This document shows positions 34,450-44,849 of a stretch of 64,000 nucleotides of DNA, piece by piece (the stretch's first letter is position 1; each line of letters starts with the position of its first letter). A program made the translations under genes and the position numbers. The DNA comes from Lacipirellula parvula (lineage in GTDB: Bacteria; Planctomycetota; Planctomycetia; Pirellulales; Lacipirellulaceae). The stretch spans positions 3,206,501-3,270,500 of the forward strand of contig NZ_AP021861.1 in NCBI RefSeq assembly GCF_009177095.1, given 5' to 3'. The notes beneath the pieces were generated by a model. The model did no database searches, had not been told where the DNA came from, and saw nothing but the letters and a program-made list of their open reading frames with translations.

Positions 34450-35448
34450 TTAATCGGCAGCTTTGAATGCAAGCGATTTCTCCGCGCGCTGAATCATCTC
34501 CGCCGTGCTGACCATCGCTCCGTCGCGGCGAATGCTTTCGTCAGCGGCTTCCATCAATGCGAACATTTCGATTGTTTCAGTCGCTGGCACTGGCGGCTTC
34601 CTGGTCACGAAAAACGTGCAGATCTCGTTCACTAGCGGTTCGTAGCCCGAGAAGCCGCGATCGAACGCGACTCCTTTCGATCCAAACGCCGTGAAGGCAT
34701 AGTCATGTCCGCCTTTGAGGCCGCGCCACACGGCAAGCCGACCATCCGTCCATCTACCTGTGACGATCGTCGAAGCGGAGCCGTCGACTCGGCTCACGGC
34801 TTCGCATCCTGGCTTCATGATCGCATAGATCGCCTCAATTCCGTGAACGCCGTACCAAGCGAGATCAATGTGGCGGGGTTCAATCTCAAACGGACTGGCA
34901 ACGCTACACCCCGTGGCGTCTCCGAGGGCGGGATCATCGGCGAATTTGGTCACTGCCGTGCAGTAGCGGAGAGCAGATGACGAGAAGCAAGGAGTTTTGG
35001 TTTGCTCTGCGATGCGGAAGATGGCGATGACGTCGGCGAGATTGGCCGCCGCCGGCTTGTCGATGAACACTGGCTTGCCGACGGCGAGCTGTTCGAACTG
35101 TTTCAAATGGGGGCGTCCATCGACGCTCTCCAGGAGGATGACGTCGCACTTCTCGACCAGTGCGGGGATGGAGTCGACGATTTCAACGCCCATCTCGCGC
35201 AACTGCTTTACGTACCCCTCAACGCGATCGGCGCTGCTGGGGAGATCGGGGCTCCCGCCAGGAAACGCGGTGACAACTTCGACCTCCGCGCGTGGGCCGG
35301 TCGCTTGTGGATCATTAATCAGTTTTGTGAATTCAATTGCGTGCGAGGTGTCGCACCCGACGATCCCCGCCCGCAGGGGTTCGACTGCGTAGCCGGTAAC
35401 GGCCCAGATCACGAGTGGAAACACTAGGTAAAAGCTGGTCCAAGGCAC
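34450..35448 (-). CDS. exported Gfo/Idh/MocA-like protein
   Basis: A 332-residue protein with an N-terminal hydrophobic signal (residues 4-21, VFPLVIWAVTGYA) rather than a Tat leader. The fold start is LRAGIVGCDTSHAIEFTKLIND, an unusual GCDTSH loop in place of GxGxxG seen in a planctomycete subfamily, and the EKP motif reads DKP (VFIDKPAAANL). Start codon GTG. It is the first gene of a probable five-gene minus-strand cluster running to 29435. Confidence 0.8.
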   Translation of the reverse strand: MPWTSFYLVFPLVIWAVTGYAVEPLRAGIVGCDTSHAIEFTKLINDPQATGPRAEVEVVTAFPGGSPDLPSSADRVEGYVKQLREMGVEIVDSIPALVEKCDVILLESVDGRPHLKQFEQLAVGKPVFIDKPAAANLADVIAIFRIAEQTKTPCFSSSALRYCTAVTKFADDPALGDATGCSVASPFEIEPRHIDLAWYGVHGIEAIYAIMKPGCEAVSRVDGSASTIVTGRWTDGRLAVWRGLKGGHDYAFTAFGSKGVAFDRGFSGYEPLVNEICTFFVTRKPPVPATETIEMFALMEAADESIRRDGAMVSTAEMIQRAEKSLAFKAAD

Positions 35449-35597
35449 GCTGAGTTTCCTTGTGGTGGCGAGAAGTGCATTCAGTAGGCTCCGTTACGGT
35501 ACCTTGGCTCCGCGGGTGCTGTCAATTCGCTTGCCGCCCTCCCCCCGACTGCATCCACGCACGGAATCGACGCCCCGCCATTTCGGGTCGGTAGAAA

Positions 35598-35849
35598 CTA
35601 ACGTCGATTTTTATCTGCGATCGCCACGAGAATGATGACGAACGCCGCAAAGCGAACCCAATACCAAGAGGTGTCGGCCTCGGAGGCGTCCCCGGACATC
35701 GCCAGTCCGAGCCGCGTGAGAGCCAGCAGGGCGAAGGCAATCGCAAACAGCATGAATAGCCGATCGCGCGTGTCACGCCAAAACCGCAAGAAGAATGCAG
35801 CGACGACGATCGACGCCATCGCAATGGCTCCCATGATGAAGTGTTCCAT
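35598..35849 (-). CDS. DUF5985-like small membrane protein 2
   Basis: An 83-residue protein with three hydrophobic helices: IMGAIAMASIVVAAFFLRF, a middle FMLFAIAFALLALTRLGLA and a last VRFAAFVIILVAIAD. It resembles the small DUF5985 family found as pairs beside sensory genes. It starts 6 bp after the stop of the other copy, so it is in the same transcript. Role unknown; a membrane partner for the soluble kinases upstream is a guess. Confidence 0.65.
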   Translation of the reverse strand: MEHFIMGAIAMASIVVAAFFLRFWRDTRDRLFMLFAIAFALLALTRLGLAMSGDASEADTSWYWVRFAAFVIILVAIADKNRR

Positions 35850-35855
35850 GGCGCG

Positions 35856-36116
35856 TCACTCCGACTCCCAGATGAGGCCGAACAACAGCGCGACGGTCGC
35901 AAGCAGGCCAGGCAGCTTCCGCCAAATCACCATACTGACTTCTGGAAAGAGATGCAGATCGGCGTAGAGCATGCAGTTGTCAATCATGAGTCCAAGAAAG
36001 CATATCGAACTCCAAAAAAGCAGCGGCACGCGTCTCTGGCGGTAGCCGCGAAACAGAAGAATCGAACAGAGCAGACAGGTCGCTGCGCATAACACGAAGA
36101 CGCTGCCAGGCATCAT
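35856..36116 (-). CDS. DUF5985-like small membrane protein 1
   Basis: An 86-residue three-helix membrane protein (VFVLCAATCLLCSILLF, LLFWSSICFLGLMIDN, WRKLPGLLATVALLFGLIW) of the same general type as its neighbour. Its ATG overlaps the stop of the winged-helix gene by 4 bp (ATGA), so translation is coupled. Two tandem ATGs at 36116 and 36113 are possible starts. Confidence 0.65.
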   Translation of the reverse strand: MMPGSVFVLCAATCLLCSILLFRGYRQRRVPLLFWSSICFLGLMIDNCMLYADLHLFPEVSMVIWRKLPGLLATVALLFGLIWESE

Positions 36117-36502
36117 AGCTTGTCATCCTTCCGCAGACGGAATGCGTCGGCAAATGTCTGGACTTTCGAAATAGGCGTAGAGTGAATTTCGCTGATTACC
36201 GCCACTCGACGGTCGCGGTAAAGTTCCGTAAGCACGGCGACCGTCGCATCTGCCTCGAAGTTAAGGCACTCGTAACGAACAGATTTCTTGAGCGGATCTC
36301 GGACGATGAACTTGCGTCGCTCCAAGTCCTCTAGCATCGAGCGACACATTTTTTCAGAGATATAGAGCCGGCTAGCTAGCTCTTGAGCATTCCACGATTG
36401 CTGTGGATCTGTTCTTAGGAGGAGCAGCGTTTCCAGCTGCGCCACAGATTCAATCTGATCAGCAATAAATCGGCGAACGTTTGCGGGCAACGGATCGTTC
36501 AC
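36113..36502 (-). CDS. winged-helix DNA-binding-like protein
   Basis: A 129-residue protein with a probable winged helix in residues 25-80 (WNAQELASRLYISEKMCRSMLEDLERRKFI followed by a wing RDPLKKSVRYEC). It lacks a receiver domain, so it is not a classical response regulator. It starts with GTG and lies 90 bp downstream of the second hybrid kinase. It may be the output or modulator of this signalling operon, whose phosphorelay otherwise has no DNA-binding member. Family not recognised. Confidence 0.62.
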   Translation of the reverse strand: MNDPLPANVRRFIADQIESVAQLETLLLLRTDPQQSWNAQELASRLYISEKMCRSMLEDLERRKFIVRDPLKKSVRYECLNFEADATVAVLTELYRDRRVAVISEIHSTPISKVQTFADAFRLRKDDKL

Positions 36503-36592
36503 AGCATTTTCAGTAGACGTCGCGTTGGCTTCAGAGTCGACGCTCCAACTCGAAGACCTGGGATTCGTCGCCAGCCTCGCTTTGAATAAGAC

Positions 36593-38245
36593 CTAGGAAA
36601 TCGGCTTGCGCGGCGAACACTCCCACGCCTCGCTGACCGTCGCTTCGACGGTAAATATCAACTCGCGCAGATCAATCGGCTTCGACAGGTAATTCTGCAT
36701 TCCAGCCGCCAGGCAACGCTCGCGATCGCCCATCATCGTGTGGGCCGTGAGTGCAATAATCGGCGGCTGATCGCCTGGCAACGCGCGAATGGCGGCGGTG
36801 GCTTCAAACCCGTCCATGTCGGGCATTTGCAAATCCATGAGAATCAAGTCGTATGTTCCCCGCCGCGCCAGGTCGACGGCCGTTCGTCCGTCTCCGGCGA
36901 CGACGACTTGGTGTCCTCTCTTGCCTAGGGCGTGTCTTACCAGCAATTGATTCGTCGGCGTATCCTCGGCAAGGAGAATTTTGATCGAAGGCCTGGCTCC
37001 ACTCGGGGCGAGCGCCTCCGTTCCGAGCAGTTCCAGCGAGGGGGCCGATGCAGGGATCTCGTCAAGCTTATTGCGTTCGATCAACAGGGGAACGACGAAG
37101 CTGAACTTGCTTCCTTTGCCGAGCTCGCTCCGCACCGAGCGACGCCCGCCCATCGCCCGGATGAGATCGGCGGAAATTGCCAGTCCCAGCCCGGCGCCAT
37201 CGCGGCGCCGTTTCGTCGACGCGTCTACTTGAGTAAATGGCGAGAAAATCCGCTCCTGATCTGCCTGAGAAATGCCAATTCCCGTATCAGAAACGGCGAA
37301 TCTAATCCAGGCTTCGCGGTCGCAGGACGATTCGACGCGAACGTCGAGCGTGACTCGTCCGTGATCGGTGAACTTGATTGCATTCGTCAGCAGATTGAAG
37401 ATCACTTGCCGCAGGCGAAGCGAGTCGCCGATTAAGTGATTCGGAACCGCCGGGTCGGCGATGACCTGTAGCTCCAAGCCTTTCTGATCCGCGCGATGTC
37501 CGAAGGTTTGCTTCAACTCGCTTAGAATGCGCCTGAGCTGCAGCGGAGCCGACTCTAGCGTTAACGTGCCGGATTCCAGCTTCGATAGGTCCAGGATTTC
37601 ATTGAGAAGCTCGAGCAGCAAGTGCGCATTGGTGCGAACGGCTCCGAGATACTCGCGGACGTTTGCAGCGAGCGGTTCCATCAAGGATAGATCCGTCATC
37701 CCAATAATCGCCGTCATCGGCGTGCGCAATTCGTGACTGATGTTCGTCAAGAACTGGCTCTTAGCGATGCTCGCACGCTCGGCCTCCACGCGCGCTGCCT
37801 GCTCTTGCGCGAGCAGAACGCGCTCGTCGGCTTGCAGCTTTACCTGCTCGCGTTTGTGGAATAGGTCCACAAATACGCCGACTTTGGCTCTTAGCATCTC
37901 CGGGGTCGCCGGCATCAGCAGATAGTCGACCGCGCCGAGTGCGTAGCCGCGATGCTCGAACGCATCGTCTGCGTACGCTGTGAGGAAAATAATCGGCGTG
38001 TGCTCCGATTGGCGGCGTTGTCTGATGTACTCCGCCGTTTCGAACCCGTCGACGCCAGGCATGTTCACGTCGAGCAGGATGACCGCGAAATCCTCCTTCA
38101 GCAGCCGACGCAGCGCTTCCTCGCCCGACGTCGCCGAGACAATCGTTTGATCTAAGCTGTGCAGCACCGCTTCGATCGCCATGACCTTGCTCGGGTCATC
38201 GTCGACAACGAGAATCTTGGCTTTTGGCAGGCTGCCGTCAATCAT
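36593..38245 (-). CDS. hybrid histidine kinase REC-HisKA-HATPase-REC
   Basis: A 550-residue soluble kinase. The N-terminal receiver (about 8-125) has the acidic pocket VVDDD and phospho-acceptor D59, but the conserved lysine after DYLL is methionine (M111). A coiled coil leads to HisKA with H171 in [10 protein letters not shown]. The ATPase domain shows [15 protein letters not shown] and GAGLGL. The C-terminal receiver (about 425-540) is complete: [19 protein letters not shown] and LSKP. Its ATG overlaps the stop of the giant kinase gene by 4 bp. It probably takes part in the same relay. Confidence 0.9.
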   Translation of the reverse strand: MIDGSLPKAKILVVDDDPSKVMAIEAVLHSLDQTIVSATSGEEALRRLLKEDFAVILLDVNMPGVDGFETAEYIRQRRQSEHTPIIFLTAYADDAFEHRGYALGAVDYLLMPATPEMLRAKVGVFVDLFHKREQVKLQADERVLLAQEQAARVEAERASIAKSQFLTNISHELRTPMTAIIGMTDLSLMEPLAANVREYLGAVRTNAHLLLELLNEILDLSKLESGTLTLESAPLQLRRILSELKQTFGHRADQKGLELQVIADPAVPNHLIGDSLRLRQVIFNLLTNAIKFTDHGRVTLDVRVESSCDREAWIRFAVSDTGIGISQADQERIFSPFTQVDASTKRRRDGAGLGLAISADLIRAMGGRRSVRSELGKGSKFSFVVPLLIERNKLDEIPASAPSLELLGTEALAPSGARPSIKILLAEDTPTNQLLVRHALGKRGHQVVVAGDGRTAVDLARRGTYDLILMDLQMPDMDGFEATAAIRALPGDQPPIIALTAHTMMGDRERCLAAGMQNYLSKPIDLRELIFTVEATVSEAWECSPRKPIS

Positions 38246-41200
38246 GTCGAGAGCCAGGCGCGGAGCGCGGTTAGCATTTGTTCGGCGTCAACAGGTTTTG
38301 ACAGGTAGTCCCAGGCGCCTGCCTCGATGCACTTCTCGCGGTCGCCCTTCATCGCCTTCGCAGTGACTGCCACGATCGGCAAATCTTTGAAGCGAGAAAT
38401 CTGGCGAATGGCTCGCATCGTGTCGATACCGTCCATTTCCGGCATCATGATGTCCATGAGAACGACGTCGACGTCGGAAGATTCCTCCAGCAAGCTGATC
38501 GCCGAACGGCCTGTTTCGGCGGAAACCGTTTCCATGTCGTGCCGTTCGAGGACGCTGGTCAGCGCGAAAATATTGCGAATGTCGTCATCGACAATTAGTG
38601 CTTTCTTTCCCGACAAGATGGGCGAGCGATTGATGACGTCAATGATGCGGCGTTGCTGCTGTTCCGGCATCTCGTTGATGGGCTGGCACAAAGCGAGCGT
38701 CGTCCGGTGGAGCAGTTCTTGCGGGTCTTCGACGTACTCCAGATCAAACTCTCTGGCCATGTGCATCAAGCGGTGCCTGCTCTCGGCGCTCTGCTCCCCT
38801 TCTGCGTAGAGAAACACGGGGATTCCCTCCGGTTCGCAGTGAGATAAGGCGATTTCGGCTAGCGCCGGCAAGCTCATGTCGACCGGATCGGAGGTAATGA
38901 TGACGCAGTCAGCACGTTGCTGCTCCATCTTCGCCACCGCCTCGAGCCCCGAGCCAAACTCCACGATTTCGACTTGCGCACTTGAGAGCATGTCGTAAAC
39001 CCGGTGACGACGGTCGGCGTCAGCATCAACGACAAGCACGCTGCGTTCGCGACGGTCGACGAATCGCCGCACCCCCTCGAGAAAACGTTTCAGCTGCTCA
39101 GCCGTGTGAATGGGCTTCTGTAGAACGCCCTTCGCTCCAAGATGTAGTCCGTGCTCAAGATTGTCTGAGCTCGACACAAGATAAATCGGAATGTGTCGCA
39201 CGTGAGGGTCGTTCTTGAGCCGGCGCAGTACCCGCCACCCGTCGATGTCGGGTAGCGAAATGTCGAGCAGGATTGCGCTCGGTTGATAGTCTCGCGCTAG
39301 CGTCAGCGTCATCGCGCCCGACGAGGTGACGAGCGTTTTGAATCCTGTCGTCCGCGCGGCGTCGCGGGCGAAATCTGCGAAACCCCGGTCGTTGTCGACG
39401 ATTAAAATCGTCCGGTCGCCGGCGTTGATCGAATCGCGATCGTCTGCCGCTTGCGAAAGCTGCGCACCGTTGACGGCAGCGACTGCTTCGTTGGAGCGGT
39501 TGAGTTCGACGCTCTCGCGTAACGGCTTGTCGCTTGGCGATGGATTGGGAGGAGCTGCAAGACGTCTGACCGTCTTCTGAGGAACGAAGACTTGCGGCAA
39601 ATACAAGGTGAACTCGCTGCCCACGTCGGGCGTGCTCGCGAGCCGAATTTCGCCGCCCAGCAAGCGAGCTGTTTCGCGGCTGATCGCCAACCCCAGGCCG
39701 GTTCCTCCATACTTCCGGCTCGTGCTGCCGTCCGCCTGCTGAAACGCCTCGAAGATAATCTGCTGCTTGTCGATCGGGATCCCGATGCCCGTGTCGCGCA
39801 CGGTAATGGAGATCACTGAATCGCTGGAAGCCAGGGCGGCGTTGTCCGCGTGCCAACCGTCGTAAGCGATGCCAACTCGCAACGACACTTGCCCGTGATG
39901 CGTGAACTTGAACGCATTAGAGAGCAGATTTTTAATAATTTGCTGCAGTCGCTTGCTGTCCGTCGTCAGCGATCTGGGTAGATAAGGATCGAGTTCAACC
40001 ACGAACTCCACGCCGCGATTTTCGGCGACGTGGCGGAACGTCCGTTCGACGTAGTTGTGAAGGTCGCTGAACCGTAGCTCGCCGACGTCCAGCACGACCG
40101 TCCCCGATTCGATCTTCGATAGGTCGAGGATATCGTTGATGAGAATCAGGAGATCGTGGCCGGACGAATGAATCGTCTTCGCGTAGTCTGTCTGTTTCGT
40201 CGTCAGGTTTCCATCGGGATTCTGCGAAAGCTGGTCTGAAAGTATCAACAGGCTATTGAGCGGCGTTCGCAGCTCATGCGACATGTTCGCCAGGAACTCG
40301 CTCTTGTATTTAGAAGTCAGCGCGAGCTGCTCTGCTTTCTCTTCGAGCGCTTGCCTCGCTTGCTCGACTTCGGTGTTCTTCTGCTCTACCTCGACGTTCT
40401 GGTGGGCCAGCAATCGCGCCTTCTCTTGCAGCTCTTGATTGGTTTGCTGCAGTTCGTCCTGCCGGCTGCCCAACTCTTCCGCGAGCGATTGGGACTGCTT
40501 CAGCAAGTCCTCCGTCCGCATGTTGGCTTCGATCGTATTGAGCACGATGCCGATGCTCTCAGTCAGCTGGTCAAGGAACGCTTGGTGCGTCGGATTGAAT
40601 CTTTCGAAGGAGGCAAGTTCGAGGACCGCTTTGACCTGGCCTTCAAACACGACAGGTAGGACGATGAGATTGACCGGCGGAGCGCTGCCGAGTCCGGACG
40701 AGATGCGGACATACTCCGGCGGCACGTTGGCGAGCACGATCTTTTGCTTTTCAAGAGCGCATTGCCCTACCAATCCTTGTCCTAGCTCTAGTTGCTTGCC
40801 AACTTCGCTCGGTCGTTCGTGAGCGTAGCTTGCCAGCAGCGTCAGTGAGGGTTGCTCCCGCATCGCGTCGTAGGTGTAAAACACGGCGTGCTGGGCAGAG
40901 ACGACGGGCGCAAGTTCCGAAAGGATCAGGCGGCCAACGGTCAGGAGATCTTTCTGTCCCTGCAGCATGCGGCTGAACTTGGCGAGATTCGTCTTCAACC
41001 AGTCCTGCTCGGCATTTTTAAGAGTCGTGTCCTTCAGGTTCACGATCATCTCGTTGATATTGTCTTTGAGTAGCGCGACCTCGCCCTGGGCTTCCACTTT
41101 AATGGATCGCGTCAAATCGCCTTTCGTCACGGCGGTCGCGACTTCGGCGATCGCGCGGACTTGCGTCGTGAGGTTGGCCGCGAGTTCGTTCACGTTGTCC

Positions 41201-44200
41201 GTTAGGTCTTTCCATGTGCCTGCCGCGCCAGGGACGCTGGCTTGTCCGCCGAGCTTCCCTTCGACGCCGACTTCGCGGGCGACGGTCGTCACCTGATCGG
41301 CGAACGTCGCAAGCGTGTCGATCATGCCGTTGATCGTGTCGGCCAATGCAGCGATTTCGCCTTTCGCCTCGACGGTCAGCTTCTGCTTTAGGTCGCCGTT
41401 GGCAACGGCGGTGACGACGCGCGCGATGCCGCGGACTTGGCTGGTGAGGTTGCCAGCCATGAAGTTCACGTTGTCGGTGAGGCCTTTCCAGGTGCCTGAA
41501 GCGCCTTTGACTTGGGCTTGGCCGCCGAGCTTGCCTTCCGTACCGACTTCGCGAGCGACGCGCGTCACTTCGGCCGCGAACGAGCTCAATTGATCGACCA
41601 TCGTGTTGATGGTCACTTTCAGATCGAGGATTTCTCCCTTCACGTCGACGGTGATTTTCTTCGAGAGGTCGCCGCTGGCGACCGCCTTCGTCACTTCGGC
41701 AATGTTGCGGACTTGGCCGGTGAGATTGCCGGCCATCGAGTTGACGCTGTCGGTGAGGTCTTTCCACGTGCCGGCGACATCGCGGACTTCGGCCTGCCCG
41801 CCAAGCCTTCCTTCGGTACCCACCTCGCGAGCGACGCGCGTTACTTCAGAGGCGAAGGAGCGCAGCTGGTCGACCATTGTGTTGATGGTGTCTTTCAACT
41901 CAAGGATTTCGCCGCGGACGTCGACGGTGATTTTTTTTGACAAGTCGCCGCTAGCGACGGCTTTCGTTACCGCCGCGATGTTGCGCACTTGGGCCGTCAG
42001 GTTTCCCGCCATGAAATTGACGCTCTCGGTGAGATCCTTCCAGGTGCCGGCGACGCCTTTCACGTCGGCTTGTCCGCCGAGCTTGCCTTCCGTGCCGACT
42101 TCGCGCGCAACACGCGTCACTTCAGAGGCGAACGATCGGAGTTGATCGACCATCGTATTGATGGTGTTCTTCAGTTCGAGGATCTCGCCTTTCACGTCGA
42201 CCGTGATCTTTTTCGACAAGTCGCCCGTCGCGACGGCCGTCGTGACGTCGGCGATGTTGCGGACCTGGCCGGTAAGATTGCCGGCCATGGAGTTCACGCT
42301 ATCCGTGAGGGCCCGCCAAGTTCCTTCGACGCCGCGGACGTCGGCTTGTCCGCCAAGCTTGCCTTCGGTGCCAACTTCGCGCGCCACGCGCGTCACTTCG
42401 TCTGCGAAAGAGCGAAGTTGATCGACCATCGTATTGATGGTGTTCTTCAACTCCAGGATCTCGCCCTTCACGTCGACCGTAATCTTTTTCGAAAGGTCTC
42501 CGCGCGCGACGGCCGTCGTTACCTCCGCGATGTTGCGGACTTGGCCAGTAAGATTGGTGGCCATCATGTTGACGCCGACGGTGAGATCCTTCCATGTTCC
42601 CGCAACGCCGGTCACCTCGGCTTGGCCGCCGAGTTTGCCTTCCGTACCGACTTCCCTCGCGACGCGCGTCACTTCAGAAGCGAACGAGCTGAGCTGATCG
42701 ACCATTGTGTTAATGGTGTTCTTCAGCTCAAGGATCTCGCCCTTCACGTCAACGGTAATCTTCTTCGAGAGGTCGCCGCGGGCCACCGCGGTGGTCACTT
42801 CAGCGATGTTGCGAACCTGGCCGGTGAGGTTGCCAGCCATGAAGTTCACGCTATCGGTAAGATCTTTCCAGGTGCCTGCGACGTCCCGAACCTCGGCTTG
42901 GCCGCCGAGTTTGCCTTCCGTGCCGACTTCTCTCGCGACGCGCGTCACTTCAGAGGCAAACGCGCGGAGCTGATCGACCATCGTGTTGATGGTGTTCTTG
43001 AGTTCGGATATCTCCCCGCGTACGTCGACGTCGATTTTTTTCGACAGGTCGCCATTGGCGACGGCCGTCGTCACCTCCGCAATATTGCGAACTTGCGTCG
43101 TCAGGTTGCCGGCCATGAAGTTCACGTTGTCGGTGAGGTTTTTCCAGGTCCCCGCGACGCCTTTTACTTCGGCTTGACCGCCGAGTTTTCCCTCGGTGCC
43201 GACTTCGCGAGCCACGCGGGTCACTTCATCAGCGAAAGAACTGAGCTGGTCCACCATCGTGTTGATGGTGTTCTTCAGCTCCAAAATTTCCCCCTTCACG
43301 TCGACGGTGATCTTCTTCGAGAGATCCCCATTTGCCACCGCCGTCGTCACCTCGGCGATGTTGCGAACCTGGCCAGTGAGATTGCCGGCCATCGAGTTCA
43401 CGCTCTCCGTCAGATCTTTCCAAGTGCCGGAGATTCCTTTCACCTGAGCCTGGCCGCCGAGTTTGCCCTCGGTGCCGACTTCCCGCGCGACGCGCGTCAC
43501 TTCGTCGGCGAAGGAACTGAGCTGATCGACCATTGTGTTGATCGTGTTCTTCAGTTCGAGGATTTCGCCTTTGACGTCGACCGTGATTTTCTTCGTGAGG
43601 TCGCCGGTCGCGACGGCGGTTGTCACGGCGGCGATGTTGCGGACCTGAGAGGTAAGATTCGACGCCATGAAGTTGACGCTGTCGGTCAAATCCTTCCAGG
43701 TTCCGGAGACGCCTTCCACGCGGGCCTGCCCGCCCAGCCGGCCTTCGGTGCCGACTTCTCTCGCCACGCGGGTCACTTCCGAGGCGAACGATCGCAGCTG
43801 GTCGACCATCGTGTTGATGGTGTTCTTGAGTTCCAAAAACTCGCCGCGGACGTCGACGGTGATCTTCTTCGATAGATTGCCGTTTGCCACGGCGGTGGTC
43901 ACTTCGGCGATGTTGCGGACTTGGCCCGTGAGATTGCCGGCCATCGAATTGACGCTGTCGGTCAGGTCCTTCCAGGTGCCGGCGACTCCCTTCACGGCAG
44001 CTTGGCCGCCGAGCTTGCCGTCCGTGCCGACTTCCTGCGCGACGCGGGTTACTTCCGACGCGAATGACCCAAGCTGATCGACCATTCGATTGACGGTCTT
44101 CGCGGTGCGGAGAAACTCGCCTTCGAGCGGGCGGCCATCAAGATCGAGCGACATTGACTTGGAGAGGTCACCCTTCGCGACCGCTCCGATGACCCGCGCC

Positions 44201-44535
44201 ATTTCGCTTGTCGGATGGACAAGATCGCTGATTAGGGCGTTGACCGATTCGATGTTTCCCGCCCAAGATCCACTCAGGCCGCCAAGCGACGCTCTCTTCT
44301 TAATCTTCCCTTCCTTCCCAACTACCCGACTGGTCCGCGCGATCTCGTCAGTCATCCCTTCCAGCTGATCCATCACTGCGTTGAACGTATCGCCGACTTT
44401 ACCGGCAATTCCGACCCAAGTGGCCGGCAACCTCGCGCTGAAATCGCCATGTCGCAGGGCGGTGAGCGCCTCAAGTAACGCTGAGATGTCGACCGAATCA
44501 ACTTCCGCTTGGCTTGGCTCGACGACAGTCGCCAT
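38242..44535 (-). CDS. giant soluble hybrid histidine kinase with poly-HAMP array (group III/Nik1-like)
   Basis: A 2097-residue kinase without membrane helices. Residues 1-150 are divergent HAMP-like segments. Residues 151-1162 are eleven exact-length 92-residue units, each starting MVDQL or MIDTL and containing two HAMP modules. Then come a GAF domain (about 1190-1330), a coiled coil, HisKA with the histidine near 1421 in [12 protein letters not shown], an ATPase domain ([21 protein letters not shown]), and three receivers starting near 1707, 1833 and 1975. The middle receiver lacks the phospho-acceptor aspartate. The plan matches fungal Nik1/Os-1 osmosensors and bacterial poly-HAMP kinases. 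AAGGGAG precedes the ATG. It heads the operon to 35598. Confidence 0.92.
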   Translation of the reverse strand: MATVVEPSQAEVDSVDISALLEALTALRHGDFSARLPATWVGIAGKVGDTFNAVMDQLEGMTDEIARTSRVVGKEGKIKKRASLGGLSGSWAGNIESVNALISDLVHPTSEMARVIGAVAKGDLSKSMSLDLDGRPLEGEFLRTAKTVNRMVDQLGSFASEVTRVAQEVGTDGKLGGQAAVKGVAGTWKDLTDSVNSMAGNLTGQVRNIAEVTTAVANGNLSKKITVDVRGEFLELKNTINTMVDQLRSFASEVTRVAREVGTEGRLGGQARVEGVSGTWKDLTDSVNFMASNLTSQVRNIAAVTTAVATGDLTKKITVDVKGEILELKNTINTMVDQLSSFADEVTRVAREVGTEGKLGGQAQVKGISGTWKDLTESVNSMAGNLTGQVRNIAEVTTAVANGDLSKKITVDVKGEILELKNTINTMVDQLSSFADEVTRVAREVGTEGKLGGQAEVKGVAGTWKNLTDNVNFMAGNLTTQVRNIAEVTTAVANGDLSKKIDVDVRGEISELKNTINTMVDQLRAFASEVTRVAREVGTEGKLGGQAEVRDVAGTWKDLTDSVNFMAGNLTGQVRNIAEVTTAVARGDLSKKITVDVKGEILELKNTINTMVDQLSSFASEVTRVAREVGTEGKLGGQAEVTGVAGTWKDLTVGVNMMATNLTGQVRNIAEVTTAVARGDLSKKITVDVKGEILELKNTINTMVDQLRSFADEVTRVAREVGTEGKLGGQADVRGVEGTWRALTDSVNSMAGNLTGQVRNIADVTTAVATGDLSKKITVDVKGEILELKNTINTMVDQLRSFASEVTRVAREVGTEGKLGGQADVKGVAGTWKDLTESVNFMAGNLTAQVRNIAAVTKAVASGDLSKKITVDVRGEILELKDTINTMVDQLRSFASEVTRVAREVGTEGRLGGQAEVRDVAGTWKDLTDSVNSMAGNLTGQVRNIAEVTKAVASGDLSKKITVDVKGEILDLKVTINTMVDQLSSFAAEVTRVAREVGTEGKLGGQAQVKGASGTWKGLTDNVNFMAGNLTSQVRGIARVVTAVANGDLKQKLTVEAKGEIAALADTINGMIDTLATFADQVTTVAREVGVEGKLGGQASVPGAAGTWKDLTDNVNELAANLTTQVRAIAEVATAVTKGDLTRSIKVEAQGEVALLKDNINEMIVNLKDTTLKNAEQDWLKTNLAKFSRMLQGQKDLLTVGRLILSELAPVVSAQHAVFYTYDAMREQPSLTLLASYAHERPSEVGKQLELGQGLVGQCALEKQKIVLANVPPEYVRISSGLGSAPPVNLIVLPVVFEGQVKAVLELASFERFNPTHQAFLDQLTESIGIVLNTIEANMRTEDLLKQSQSLAEELGSRQDELQQTNQELQEKARLLAHQNVEVEQKNTEVEQARQALEEKAEQLALTSKYKSEFLANMSHELRTPLNSLLILSDQLSQNPDGNLTTKQTDYAKTIHSSGHDLLILINDILDLSKIESGTVVLDVGELRFSDLHNYVERTFRHVAENRGVEFVVELDPYLPRSLTTDSKRLQQIIKNLLSNAFKFTHHGQVSLRVGIAYDGWHADNAALASSDSVISITVRDTGIGIPIDKQQIIFEAFQQADGSTSRKYGGTGLGLAISRETARLLGGEIRLASTPDVGSEFTLYLPQVFVPQKTVRRLAAPPNPSPSDKPLRESVELNRSNEAVAAVNGAQLSQAADDRDSINAGDRTILIVDNDRGFADFARDAARTTGFKTLVTSSGAMTLTLARDYQPSAILLDISLPDIDGWRVLRRLKNDPHVRHIPIYLVSSSDNLEHGLHLGAKGVLQKPIHTAEQLKRFLEGVRRFVDRRERSVLVVDADADRRHRVYDMLSSAQVEIVEFGSGLEAVAKMEQQRADCVIITSDPVDMSLPALAEIALSHCEPEGIPVFLYAEGEQSAESRHRLMHMAREFDLEYVEDPQELLHRTTLALCQPINEMPEQQQRRIIDVINRSPILSGKKALIVDDDIRNIFALTSVLERHDMETVSAETGRSAISLLEESSDVDVVLMDIMMPEMDGIDTMRAIRQISRFKDLPIVAVTAKAMKGDREKCIEAGAWDYLSKPVDAEQMLTALRAWLST
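41050..44085. repeat. tandem coding repeat, 11 x 276 bp
   Basis: Eleven in-frame units of exactly 276 bp (3036 bp in all) encode the poly-HAMP array. Units are near-identical in protein sequence for the central nine and drift at both ends (the last two and the first are most divergent). Exact unit length without indels points to duplication or loss by homologous recombination. Confidence 0.92.
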
Positions 44536-44849
44536 AGGGGACGCTCCCTTCCCGTTTCGAAGTTGCAGTTAGCAAGTCGCGTCTATGCGACGACAAGGCG
44601 CAGCGCAAGTGGTCTGAAAGCAGCCAGGCTGCTTCCTAAGCGACCAAGCGCTTGCGTGCTCCCGGCGTTAATCAACACTGTGGTTGCACCAGTACAGTAA
44701 AAGCACGCGGTGTGCCAAGGGGAGAGATGAGGGGAGCACTTGTGCGAGTTATGCGGTTTGTTGCGACGCGCGCACTACCCGCATGAACGCAAGGCGTCGA
44801 CCGTGATGACGACGCTGTGGCCGCATGAACCTGAGCTCAGTGACGAGCT
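44536..44849. other. 314-bp region upstream of the giant kinase
   Basis: Must carry the minus-strand promoter of the signalling operon, but no convincing boxes were found. A 10-bp direct repeat CCGCATGAAC occurs near 44779 and 44821. Words ACTGT and ACAGT flank a 12-bp gap near 44680-44700, a weak dyad. No gene is seen. Confidence 0.45.

Noticed and set aside
41989-43875. A 628-codon open frame on the plus strand opposite the poly-HAMP array
   Set aside because: It is the antisense frame of tandem 276-bp units; the periodic peptide simply mirrors the repeat, and the real kinase frame shows full domain structure.
41050-44085. Regularly spaced repeats considered as a CRISPR array
   Set aside because: The 276-bp units are contiguous coding sequence with no spacers and no cas genes nearby.
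44680-44701. ACTGT-N12-ACAGT dyad upstream of the giant kinase, considered as a LexA-like site
   Set aside because: Only five bases per arm match and the gap does not fit known LexA spacing; no second site was found.
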